From assembly GCA_003645435.1 (NCBI GenBank), contig QNFD01000040.1, positions 1-11,998 of the forward strand: DNA of 11,998 nucleotides, read 5' to 3'. Position 1 is the stretch's first letter. Every line of letters starts with the position of its first letter. Origin of the DNA: Gammaproteobacteria bacterium (GTDB lineage: Bacteria; Pseudomonadota; Gammaproteobacteria; GCA-001735895). Shown here in pieces: positions 1 through 6,740 of the stretch. The position numbers and the translations under genes are program-made. The notes beneath the pieces are model-generated. The model was given only the letters and a program-made list of their open reading frames with translations. It was not told the origin of the DNA and made no database searches.

Positions 1-2
1 CC

Positions 3-1235
3 AGCGCCAGGAATGAACTAAAGAAAGGAGATATCGACCTTGTAGTTAGCGATATTCGCTTGCCTGATGGCACTGGTATTGAGCTGTTTTCCCATATCTC
101 AAACTACTTCCCCGGTATCCCGGTAATCCTCATGACAGCCTACGGCGATATATCAGATGCTGTTAGTCTGGTAAAAGCGGGAGCACTCGATTATCTGACC
201 AAGCCCTTTGATATCAGCGACTTCATTAAGAAGGTGGAACAACATCTATCCCGCATCGCCGATACCCATTTAACATTGGGCGCGGGCGATGAAAACCGAT
301 TTAAACCAGGCAGTGGACATCTCGGCAAGAGCTCTGCAATGCGTAAGCTTGAGCGGCTGGTGGCTCGCCTTAGCAAGAGTGACAGCTCGGTATTAATCAC
401 TGGTGAATCCGGTGTTGGTAAAGAAGTAGTCGCGACACTAATCCACGACAACAGTCTTCGCGCCAACAAACCTATGATCAGGGTCAACTGTGCTGCGCTG
501 TCATCCAGCTTGATTGAGAGTGAACTGTTTGGTCACGAGAAGGGTGCTTTCACTGGTGCAACACGACAGCGTATAGGGAGATTTGAACAGGCCCAGGGAG
601 GAACTATTTTCCTCGATGAAATCGCCGAAATATCACCCGACATACAGGTCAAATTGCTACGTGTGCTGCAGGAGCGTGAGATCGAACGTGTCGGCGGCAT
701 GGAACCGATCACTCTCGATGTCAGGATCATTGCCGCAACCCAGGTAGCCCTGGAAGAGTCGCTTAAGAAGCATGAATTTCGGAGCGATCTTTATTGGCGG
801 CTCAATGTAATTCATGTTGATATTCCACCCTTGCGCAAGCGACCGGAAGACATTATTTATCTTGCCAGATTGTTTGTAACTGAACTGGCGAAAAAAACTG
901 GAAGTAAAATTAAAGGGCTGTCGAAACAAGCAGAGTTGCATCTTCAATCCATGCCATTTCCTGGAAACGTTCGCGAACTAAAAAATATTATTGAAAGAGC
1001 TGTCGCCTTGTGTGATGCACCCTGGATTGGTTCCGTCGATCTGCTGACCGAGGAGATCGAAAACTTCGACATCAATACAACGACACTGAAGCAAACAATT
1101 GAAGAAGCCGAGCGTCAGGCTATCAGCAGTGCATTGGCCGAAAATGACGGTAAAATTAAACAGGCCGCAGATCACCTGGGAATTTCACGAAAAAATCTTT
1201 GGGAGAAGATGAAACGTTACGGGATCGAGAAGTAA
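3..1235 (+). CDS. Sigma-54-dependent response regulator, NtrC/DctD type (5' end outside window)
   Basis: A two-component regulator that, once phosphorylated, activates sigma-54 promoters by ATP hydrolysis. The frame is open from base 3, upstream of the first possible start (TTG at 60), so the gene is cut by the window edge. The receiver is partial: the phospho-acceptor Asp is the codon at 51-53 (VVSDIRLPDG), followed by the conserved Thr (LMTAYGD) and Lys (YLTKPF). Counting residues from the TTG, the AAA+ domain shows Walker A GESGVGKE (115-122), the sigma-54 contact loop GAFTGA (162-167) and Walker B GTIFLDE (181-187). A Fis-type helix-turn-helix ends the protein (about 363-391, ISRKNLWEKMKRYGI). 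All three domains appear intact. The cognate kinase is not visible; the kinase fragment downstream is EnvZ-like, a type that normally partners OmpR-class regulators. The target regulon cannot be read from the sequence. Confidence 0.95.
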   Translation, partial: SARNELKKGDIDLVVSDIRLPDGTGIELFSHISNYFPGIPVILMTAYGDISDAVSLVKAGALDYLTKPFDISDFIKKVEQHLSRIADTHLTLGAGDENRFKPGSGHLGKSSAMRKLERLVARLSKSDSSVLITGESGVGKEVVATLIHDNSLRANKPMIRVNCAALSSSLIESELFGHEKGAFTGATRQRIGRFEQAQGGTIFLDEIAEISPDIQVKLLRVLQEREIERVGGMEPITLDVRIIAATQVALEESLKKHEFRSDLYWRLNVIHVDIPPLRKRPEDIIYLARLFVTELAKKTGSKIKGLSKQAELHLQSMPFPGNVRELKNIIERAVALCDAPWIGSVDLLTEEIENFDINTTTLKQTIEEAERQAISSALAENDGKIKQAADHLGISRKNLWEKMKRYGIEK

Positions 1236-1442
1236 CATGGACTGATTCCAGCCCTAATAAGGGAACACCAGAGGTTCGTCCACTCCCACAGTAAACAGAG
1301 GTCAGCCCCGACCCCCATACTCCCGCTTCTTGTCTTCTGGCCCTTCATTTGAATCCTCGTCTTCCGCGGAGACGCTCGCCTCGAGCACCTCAGAGGTAAC
1401 TGAATGAGACACTTCCTTGACAAAGGTGAGTGTAGGTGCTGA
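1236..1442. other. Noncoding gap after the response regulator
   Basis: There is no convincing gene. A short CCCT/AGGG hairpin lies just after the regulator stop (about 1252-1263), too weak to call a terminator with confidence. The minus strand is open from 1553 to 1302 and its last 50 residues are Glu/Ser-rich, but the first half is simply antisense to the haem-motif frame. It may be a tail fragment of a lost gene or nothing. Confidence 0.4.
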
Positions 1443-1685
1443 TTCACTCCATTGCCAAATGGGCAGGCTCTGGTCGTGCTGACTCACAAAAAGATTTTCG
1501 AGGAGCATGTTGAAGAAGGCATTCGTGACTATGAAAACTGCGTTGAATGTCATCGTAGTGGTGATGAGGATGAAGCTAAACGTATCTGGCGTTCGAAAGA
1601 TTTTAGTACAGGTAAGCTAAGACCATACGAGACAGATCGGGACAAAGAAAGAAAATACGACCATGGCGATGACGATGACGACTAA
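1443..1685 (+). pseudogene. Short frame with CXXCH haem motif and Asp-rich tail, probable gene fragment
   Basis: The frame is open from just after a stop at 1440-1442 and could start at TTG 1452 (77 residues). It contains CVECH (residues 30-34 from the TTG), which matches the c-type haem attachment motif, then a charged segment rich in Asp, Glu, Lys and Arg, ending in GDDDDD. The reading looks protein-like, but there is no ATG, no convincing ribosome binding site and no signal peptide. A c-type cytochrome needs export, so I read this as the 3' piece of a longer exported cytochrome-like gene whose 5' part was lost. The motif could also be coincidental. I do not recognise a family. It sits between the regulator and IS-disturbed DNA, which fits a decayed gene. 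Confidence 0.35.
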
Positions 1686-1712
1686 AAATGTAATATCTGT
1701 ATTAGGTTAAAC

Positions 1713-1730
1713 GGTACTGACAAGTTAACC
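1713..1730. repeat. Solitary IS6-type terminal inverted repeat
   Basis: The sequence GGTACTGACAAGTTAAC (1713-1729) is identical to the left end of the IS6-family element at 2772-2788 and has the same orientation. No transposase follows it, and beyond the 17-18 bp there is no similarity to the IS interior. It therefore looks like an end left behind by an IS-driven deletion or by movement of adjacent DNA. The segment from here to the right end of the intact IS (3559) is bounded by inverted ends and contains the kinase fragment. Confidence 0.75.
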
Positions 1731-1828
1731 TGATTTTCTGTCAATCTGGAATTCAAATTTACGTTTTCCTCCTCCCGGAATCTATGACTTAACATCACCT
1801 GGCCGCTCTCGTTTATCGCCTAGATCGA

Positions 1829-2771
1829 TTAGCTTGTCAGTAATAGCTGGGCTTCATTGCCTCCACCCTGCCGGGGCTTGTGCGTAATCTTCCAGTCCAG
1901 AGCCTGGCATAGCTGGTACACAATGGCGAGGCCGAGACCACTTCCACCGGTTTCCAGGTTACGCGAACCCTCTAATCTGTAAAACGGACGAAAAACAGCT
2001 TCGAGTTCTTTCTCGGGTATGCCAGGGCCTCTGTCCATAATAGAAATTAATGGAAAGCCTCCCTGTATGCTTAACTCAATAGAGACGGGTGTATTACTAC
2101 CATAACGCAGCGCATTTTCGACCAGATTACGTAATATCCTTAAAAAACTTTGCAACGGAAGTGTCCAGATCAGGTTATTTTCAAGCGAGGGGTCAGCCTG
2201 AAACAAGACCCTGGATTCACTATCTGGATGTCGTAACAGCCACTCGGCCTCAAGCTGCGAGGCCAGGGTTGACAATAAACTAACCAGGTCCCGTTGCTTT
2301 AATGGTTCTTTTTTATCGATACCCCGCGCGAGTAACATCGCTTGCTCTAATAGTTGCTCCATCTCCCCGACGCTGCTCTCAAAACCGGAACGGTATGCCG
2401 AATCAATTGAGTCAGCATTTATTTCGAGGGCTAGACGAATACGTGTCAAAGGAGTTCTAAGGTCGTGAGAAATTCCCGCTAGAAGCGTGGTTCTATTCTC
2501 CAGCAACTCGGATACCTCTTGCGACATTCGGTTGAAGTTTCGCGCCAGAGTAACAATTTCATCAGGCCCGTTGTCTTCAACAATTATTATTTTCCCACCC
2601 TTCCCCACCGTGGTCGTGGCAGAGGAGAGTATTGCAAGCGGGCGGCTGATGCGTAAAGCAATGGAAAGCGCAGTACCGATTGCCAGCACCAGGACCGCAA
2701 TAACCATCGCTAATAAAACCAAGGGAGGATGAGCACCAATGCGTTCTAGTGATATACCTAATTGAAGTGGT
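1829..2771 (-). pseudogene. EnvZ-like sensor histidine kinase, 5' end removed by IS insertion
   Basis: This is the C-terminal two-thirds of a membrane sensor kinase. In the hybrid frame starting at 2824, residues 1-17 come from the IS end and native sequence begins near residue 18. Visible parts are one membrane helix (about 35-57), a HAMP linker (about 59-110), the HisKA H-box ISHDLRTPL with phosphorylated His120, the N-box LRNLVENALRYG (Asn236), the G1 box DRGPGIP (264-270) and the G2 box GGSGLGLAIV (293-302). The catalytic core looks complete. The first transmembrane helix and periplasmic sensor region are missing, and no matching 5' part exists on the other side of the IS, so DNA was lost or rearranged as well as interrupted. 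EnvZ-type kinases usually follow an OmpR-type regulator gene; none is visible. A product starting at the TTG inside the IS is possible but has no good ribosome binding site. Confidence 0.85.
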
Positions 2772-2789
2772 GGTACTGACAAGTTAACT
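2772..2789. repeat. Left terminal inverted repeat of the IS6 element
   Basis: GGTACTGACAAGTTAACT abuts the truncated kinase gene. It pairs with the right end at 3542-3559 with one mismatch, and its first 17 bases are identical to the solitary copy at 1713-1729. Confidence 0.9.
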
Positions 2790-2811
2790 GCCGTTCGGCG
2801 ACAATAGTCGA

Positions 2812-3504
2812 ATGAATAAATCAAATATGTACAAGCGATACCGATTCCCGGCAGAAATCATCCAATACACTGTTTGGCTCTATTATCGATTTAATCTCAG
2901 CCACCGTGATGTTGAGGATCTGTTGGCAGAGCGGGGCATTTCCGTCAGCTATGAGACGATCCGATTGTGGTGTATTAAATTTGGCCCAAAATATGCTAAT
3001 AGGCTAAAGAGAAAACATCAGGGATATGGCGATACATTTTTCATCGATGAGGTATTCGTCAAGATTGATGGTAAACAACATTACCTCTGGCGAGCGGTTG
3101 ACCAGGATGGCGAAGTTGTTGATGTGTTTCTCCAAAAACGGCAAGATGGTGCGGCTGCAAGGCGATTTTTTAAAAGGCTTTTGACGAAGCATAGAGATAA
3201 ACCCAGAAAAATAGTAACGGATAAGTTGAGAAGCTATGGTGTGGCACACCGAGAGTTAATACCAGATACGATTCACGATACATCTCGGTATGCAAATAAT
3301 CGTGCAGAGCTTTCACACCAGTCAACTAGAGTCCGAGAACGGGGGATGCGAAAATTCAAATCGATGAAACAGGCACAACGATTTCTGGGTATTCATGCCA
3401 CCGTGTACAATCTTTTCAATCTCGGTCGTCACCTGGTTTCTGCGAAGATTTATAGATTACTTCGATTGCGTGCTTTTGCGTCCTGGGAAATTGTAGTAGC
3501 TTGA
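2812..3504 (+). CDS. IS6-family DDE transposase
   Basis: A 230-residue transposase, the usual size for IS6/IS26 enzymes. The N-terminal part (residues 7-60, KRYRFPAEII through HRDVEDLLAERG and the following helices) is the family's DNA-binding region. The RNase H-like catalytic triad is readable as Asp79 (FFIDEVFVKIDG), Asp137 (IVTDKLRSYG) and Glu166 (NNRAELSHQ). The family block RGMRKFKSMKQAQRFL follows. No frameshift or stop is present, so the enzyme may be active. ATG at 2812 is 23 bp inside the left inverted repeat, as expected. No strong ribosome binding site is visible. Confidence 0.95.
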   Translation: MNKSNMYKRYRFPAEIIQYTVWLYYRFNLSHRDVEDLLAERGISVSYETIRLWCIKFGPKYANRLKRKHQGYGDTFFIDEVFVKIDGKQHYLWRAVDQDGEVVDVFLQKRQDGAAARRFFKRLLTKHRDKPRKIVTDKLRSYGVAHRELIPDTIHDTSRYANNRAELSHQSTRVRERGMRKFKSMKQAQRFLGIHATVYNLFNLGRHLVSAKIYRLLRLRAFASWEIVVA

Positions 3505-3541
3505 AGAGGTAATATTTACGCGAGTTTTTACCGGTTCAAGA

Positions 3542-3559
3542 AGTTAACTTGTCAATACC
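3542..3559. repeat. Right terminal inverted repeat of the IS6 element
   Basis: Reverse complement GGTATTGACAAGTTAACT, with one mismatch to the left end at 2772-2789. It marks the boundary with the 3560-3976 intergenic region. Confidence 0.9.
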
Positions 3560-3624
3560 GATTTGAGAGGTGATTCGGGAAGTCGGTCGATGTGTGTTTG
3601 GTGGGTGATGAGTTGCATCTTTGA

Positions 3625-3657
3625 GTACCTTAGTATGTGTTTATTCATATAAGGTAC
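3625..3657. repeat. 12-bp imperfect hairpin
   Basis: GTACCTTA (3625-3632) pairs perfectly with TAAGGTAC (3650-3657), and the inner TATG (3634-3637) pairs with CATA (3646-3649). This gives a 12-bp stem with one bulged G and an 8-nt loop. No U-tract follows, so it does not look like an intrinsic terminator. It could be part of a mobile-element end or a protein-binding site. Confidence 0.55.
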
Positions 3658-3716
3658 CGAGATTTGCGCAATGTATAATCTGACAACCGCCGAGTGTATT
3701 ATGGGAAAGGGCAGGA

Positions 3717-3864
3717 AATACTGGATCAGAGGCATATCTAAATTAGACACGTTGGCCATGCGCCGAAAGATGCATTACGATAACCGAAATAATTTTAACC
3801 TGATGAGCTGAACTGTCTCTTAAATCAGGACACCATCTGTCCAGATTGGCATGACGACGTACAG
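3717..3864 (+). repeat. ~150-bp repeat, copy 1 (inverted relative to copy 2)
   Basis: This segment matches the reverse complement of 10374-10525 over its whole length with a few substitutions and small indels. One run of 41 identical bases covers 3797-3837 and includes TGAACTGTCTCTTAAATCAG. Similarity stops at CGTACAG on the side of the cyclase operon and near TACTGGATCA on the IS side. The two copies enclose the cyclase/exported protein/CHAT segment in inverted orientation. It resembles an IS-end or MITE-type sequence, but I cannot name the family. Confidence 0.85.
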
Positions 3865-3976
3865 CCATGCATCACCACGCAGTTTGGCTGTTAAATTGCC
3901 ATATACTCTGTTATACACACCCTTTCGACTACTAATTGTTTAACGGTTAATTTTATGGCCAACAGGCAACCTGGCG

Positions 3977-5932
3977 ATGGGTAATAAACCGAATCCCGCA
4001 GATAAAAAGTTGTATGTAGTCATTTGCATCTTGGTCGTTGCAATTTTTTCTGTATTTATTGTACACGTACTTCCAATACTTCGTGTTGCTGAAAACCTGC
4101 TGTACGACTTGCGAATTAGTTATTTGTCACTCCCGCAGGAGCAGTCATCCGACATTGTAATTGTCAGCATAACAGAGGAAACATTGTCGACATTACCATA
4201 CCGCTCTCCAGTCGACCGTCAGTTTGTTAATGAATTATTACTTGATCTGGACAAAAAGGATGCGAAGGTAATCGGACTTGATATTTTGATCGATCAAGCC
4301 ACTGAACCTGATAAAGATTCCGCACTTCGGAAAACACTAACATCTATACAAACACCATTGGTCGTAGCAACTGCAGGGAAAGAGGATGGATTACTACGTC
4401 CTCAAATCGATTATCTCAGTGCTTTTCTGGATGATGTTGAGCAGGGATCTGCAGCTGTATTTAAGGATACGGTTGATGGTGTAATTCGAAATTTCCCAAT
4501 TCGGGATTCGTTTGGTGATCCAGACAGATTAGGATTTGTTGCGCGAATAGCCAAAACCATAGGGCTCAATTTACCTGAGGAAAATTCACTACCGATCGAT
4601 TTTAAACACGGTCCCGATAGCGAAACACCACTCTTGCCTATTTATCCTGCCCACACTGTTGCACTACTACCCAAAGAGTGGTTTTCTGGGAAAATCGTGC
4701 TCATCGGTTTCGAGCTTGGTTTTGAAGACAGGCACCTTACCCCATTGACTCGCGGTCGTGTAGCTTCGACTGGGCTCACCGGCATCCAAATTCATGCGCA
4801 AGCGCTCGCCCAGTTGCTGGATAATCGCGAGATTTCTATTCCTGGCGTTGCATGGAATTTCACGATAGCACTTGTCTTCGCATGCCTTGGTATCAGCCTT
4901 CTACTTTTGCAACTGAAGCTTCGAACACAGATTTTGCTTGTAGTGGCACTTCTTTTTGCAATTTGGGCCGGTGGCGCGTTAATTTTTATCTTCAATAACA
5001 CAATGATCAAACTCTTATCGCCAATTCTAGCGTTAGTATTGTCGAGTCTGATATCGATTATTTATCAATGGCGAGAGGAACAATCTAAAAGACAGTTTAT
5101 TCACTATGCTTTTTCCAAGTACATGTCGTGCAGTTATGTGAATCAGCTTGCTGCTAATCCTGACCTGTTGAAGGTAAGTGGCGAACACAGAGAGATAACC
5201 TTTTTATTCACCGACTTGGCGGGCTTTACACCACTAACCGAAAAAATGGCACCAGAAATTCTGGTATCGTTAATTAACGAGTACCTGGATAAGACCTGTG
5301 AAATTGTTACCCGTCACGGTGGCATGGTTGCCTCTATTGTGGGTGATGCTCTGCACGTCCTGTATAATGCACCTATCTATCAAGTTGACCACGCACAACG
5401 GGCCGTCGATGCCGGCATTGAACTGGATGTGTTTTGCCAGAAATTTGCAGCCCGTAAGCGCTCTCAAGGTATACCTTTGGATGTGACACGCATTGGAATT
5501 AATACAGGAGTCACCGTAATCGGGAATTTTGGTGGTAAGGAACGAATTGAATACACAGCAATGGGGGATGCCATTAACACGGCCGCACGCCTTGAAAGTG
5601 TTAACAAACACCTGGGTACACGCGTTTGTGTTAGTGAGTCAACTGTAAACCAATGCAGCGGGATAACTTTTCGCCCTGTTGGCAGTCTCGTACTTAAAGG
5701 AAAATTAGATAGTGTAACTGTATTCGAACCAATGGAAATGTTACCTACAAAACAAGCCGATCATGCCAGTTATATTCAAGCATATCAGAAGATGGAAAAA
5801 AACGATCCGGGGGCATTGGATGCCTTTAGAAACCTGTCTGGACTGTTCAACGACGATCCTTTAGTGTCATTCCATTTGGACCGGCTGAAGAAAGGTGAAT
5901 CTGGGGCAACGATAATAATGGATGAGAAATAA
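3977..5932 (+). CDS. CHASE2-domain class III adenylate/guanylate cyclase
   Basis: A membrane sensor enzyme that makes a cyclic nucleotide from ATP or GTP. Layout: an N-terminal membrane helix (about 12-34); an extracytoplasmic CHASE2 domain (about 40-285, with YDLRISYLS and LPYRSPVDR); three closely spaced helices (about 292-312, 317-339, 343-363); a linker; and the cyclase domain (about 402-586). Metal-binding Asp413 (FTDLAGFT) and Asp457 (IVGDALHVLYNAP) and the transition-state pair Asn534/Arg538 (GDAINTAARLE) are present, so it should be catalytic. The base-selecting positions are unusual: Thr527 (EYTAMGD) fits class IIIb adenylate cyclases, but the usual Lys just before IVGD is Ser453. 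Start ATG at 3977 has only a weak ribosome binding site. The next gene begins 2 bp after the stop, so they are probably co-transcribed. The CHASE2 ligand is unknown. Confidence 0.93.
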   Translation: MGNKPNPADKKLYVVICILVVAIFSVFIVHVLPILRVAENLLYDLRISYLSLPQEQSSDIVIVSITEETLSTLPYRSPVDRQFVNELLLDLDKKDAKVIGLDILIDQATEPDKDSALRKTLTSIQTPLVVATAGKEDGLLRPQIDYLSAFLDDVEQGSAAVFKDTVDGVIRNFPIRDSFGDPDRLGFVARIAKTIGLNLPEENSLPIDFKHGPDSETPLLPIYPAHTVALLPKEWFSGKIVLIGFELGFEDRHLTPLTRGRVASTGLTGIQIHAQALAQLLDNREISIPGVAWNFTIALVFACLGISLLLLQLKLRTQILLVVALLFAIWAGGALIFIFNNTMIKLLSPILALVLSSLISIIYQWREEQSKRQFIHYAFSKYMSCSYVNQLAANPDLLKVSGEHREITFLFTDLAGFTPLTEKMAPEILVSLINEYLDKTCEIVTRHGGMVASIVGDALHVLYNAPIYQVDHAQRAVDAGIELDVFCQKFAARKRSQGIPLDVTRIGINTGVTVIGNFGGKERIEYTAMGDAINTAARLESVNKHLGTRVCVSESTVNQCSGITFRPVGSLVLKGKLDSVTVFEPMEMLPTKQADHASYIQAYQKMEKNDPGALDAFRNLSGLFNDDPLVSFHLDRLKKGESGATIIMDEK

Positions 5933-5934
5933 CC

Positions 5935-6657
5935 ATGCGAAAACTCTTTGCTGCGGTAATACTTTTACTTTTGTCTGGACCGTTAAGCGCTGAAAACGGG
6001 TTGGTAGTGATCACTGCGATTCATACCACCATTGTAAAAGGCGCAATCATCAAACCCACCCAGACTATTGAATTACAGTCGGGTGAATCATTAAAATTGT
6101 TATCATCAGCGGGCGGCATCATTCAGGTGCAAGGTCCATACAGCGGAACCATTGTACTCGAATCTAAAGCGGGAGATAGTTCAGTTATCGATTCAGTGTC
6201 CGAGTTAGTCAAGAACAGCAAATCGACCGACTTTACTTTAGCGATATTTCGAAATTCATCGGTAACCACGCCAACCTACCGACCCGATATCTGGGGTATC
6301 GATATCAGAAAGTCTGGAAAATACTGTTTGCGACCAAATCTACCGGCCCACCTATGGTGGCCACAGGCATCACAGGGTGAATGGATTACCTTGACCGACA
6401 CCACTAACTCGCGGTCGATAGAGATGGAGTGGCCTGATCGGAAAAACTATACAACCTGGCCGAAAAATTTACCACTGGATGGCCGCTTTTCATATTCAGT
6501 TAAAAACAATCAGGCAGCACTTTCTTCCGAATTTAAAATACAGTTGTTGCCAGCCGATATGGAGGGCGATATGGAGCAAATTGCGTGGATGTCAGATCAT
6601 GATTGTAAAAAGCAGGCAACACGTCTTCTCGGAACGATAGTAAATGAAAGTCAGTAA
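5935..6657 (+). CDS. Small exported protein of the cyclase operon, weakly FecR-like
   Basis: A 240-residue protein with a clear Sec signal peptide (basic start MRK, hydrophobic core to residue 16, likely cleavage after LSA at residue 19). The mature N-terminal part (about 22-75: KGAIIKPTQTIELQSGESLKL, then IQVQGPYSG) resembles the beta-rich segments of FecR-type proteins that describe a threshold and a surface property. This is pattern resemblance only, and I do not recognise the full family. The C-terminal half is Trp-rich (IWGIDIR, LWWPQ) and has Cys at about 138 and 223 that could form a disulfide. Its start is 2 bp after the cyclase stop, so translational coupling is likely. Because CHASE2 also faces outside the cytoplasm, it could modulate or report to the cyclase; this is inference. 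Confidence 0.8.
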   Translation: MRKLFAAVILLLLSGPLSAENGLVVITAIHTTIVKGAIIKPTQTIELQSGESLKLLSSAGGIIQVQGPYSGTIVLESKAGDSSVIDSVSELVKNSKSTDFTLAIFRNSSVTTPTYRPDIWGIDIRKSGKYCLRPNLPAHLWWPQASQGEWITLTDTTNSRSIEMEWPDRKNYTTWPKNLPLDGRFSYSVKNNQAALSSEFKIQLLPADMEGDMEQIAWMSDHDCKKQATRLLGTIVNESQ

Positions 6658-6712
6658 CCAATTAAAGGTATGGGAAATTCTTATGCCAGAAATAAATGTA
6701 CCTTGTTAGCCC

Positions 6713-6729
6713 ATCGCAATAAATGCGAT
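6713..6729. terminator. Small hairpin between convergent genes, weak terminator candidate
   Basis: ATCGCA (6713-6718) and TGCGAT (6724-6729) form a perfect 6-bp stem with a 5-nt loop. It lies between the stop of the exported-protein gene and the stop of the convergent CHAT gene. There is no clear U-tract on either side, so termination is only suggested by position. Confidence 0.3.
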
Positions 6730-6740
6730 TCGAATTACAC

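Larger units (their letters stand above)
2772..3559 (+). mobile_element. IS6-family insertion sequence, apparently complete (788 bp)
   Basis: The element is bounded by inverted repeats at 2772-2789 and 3542-3559 that match at 17 of 18 positions (GGTACTGACAAGTTAACT against GGTATTGACAAGTTAACT). Its one transposase gene fills almost all of it. Size and layout are typical of the IS6/IS26 family, which moves by copy-in cointegration and by recombination between copies. The 8 bp outside the left end (gaagtggt) and the right end (gatttgag) differ, so there is no target duplication. A simple insertion would normally leave one, so adjacent DNA has been deleted or rearranged, consistent with the broken kinase gene on the left. 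Confidence 0.92.
3560..3976. other. Gene-poor region between the IS and the cyclase operon
   Basis: It holds a long imperfect hairpin (3625-3657) and one copy of a ~150-bp repeat (3717-3864), listed separately. A 46-codon frame from ATG 3671 to TGA 3811 runs into the repeat and ends RNNFNLMS. The repeat copy near 10500 breaks this frame with a stop and small indels, so I do not call it a gene. The last 110 bp before the cyclase must contain its promoter. It is AT-rich, with TATACT and TTATAC near 3902-3915, but I cannot pick a convincing -35/-10 pair. Confidence 0.6.

Noticed and set aside
1302..1553. Minus-strand 83-codon frame with an acidic Ser/Glu-rich C-terminus
   Set aside because: Its first half is antisense to the haem-motif frame and it has no start with a ribosome binding site; at best a tail fragment.
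1..2824. Response regulator and downstream kinase as a cognate two-component pair
   Set aside because: They are convergent, the kinase is EnvZ-like while the regulator is NtrC-type, and an IS-related scar lies between them.
3671..3811. 46-codon frame ending RNNFNLMS as a small gene
   Set aside because: The homologous repeat copy at 10374-10525 breaks it with a stop and indels, so the DNA rather than the protein appears conserved.
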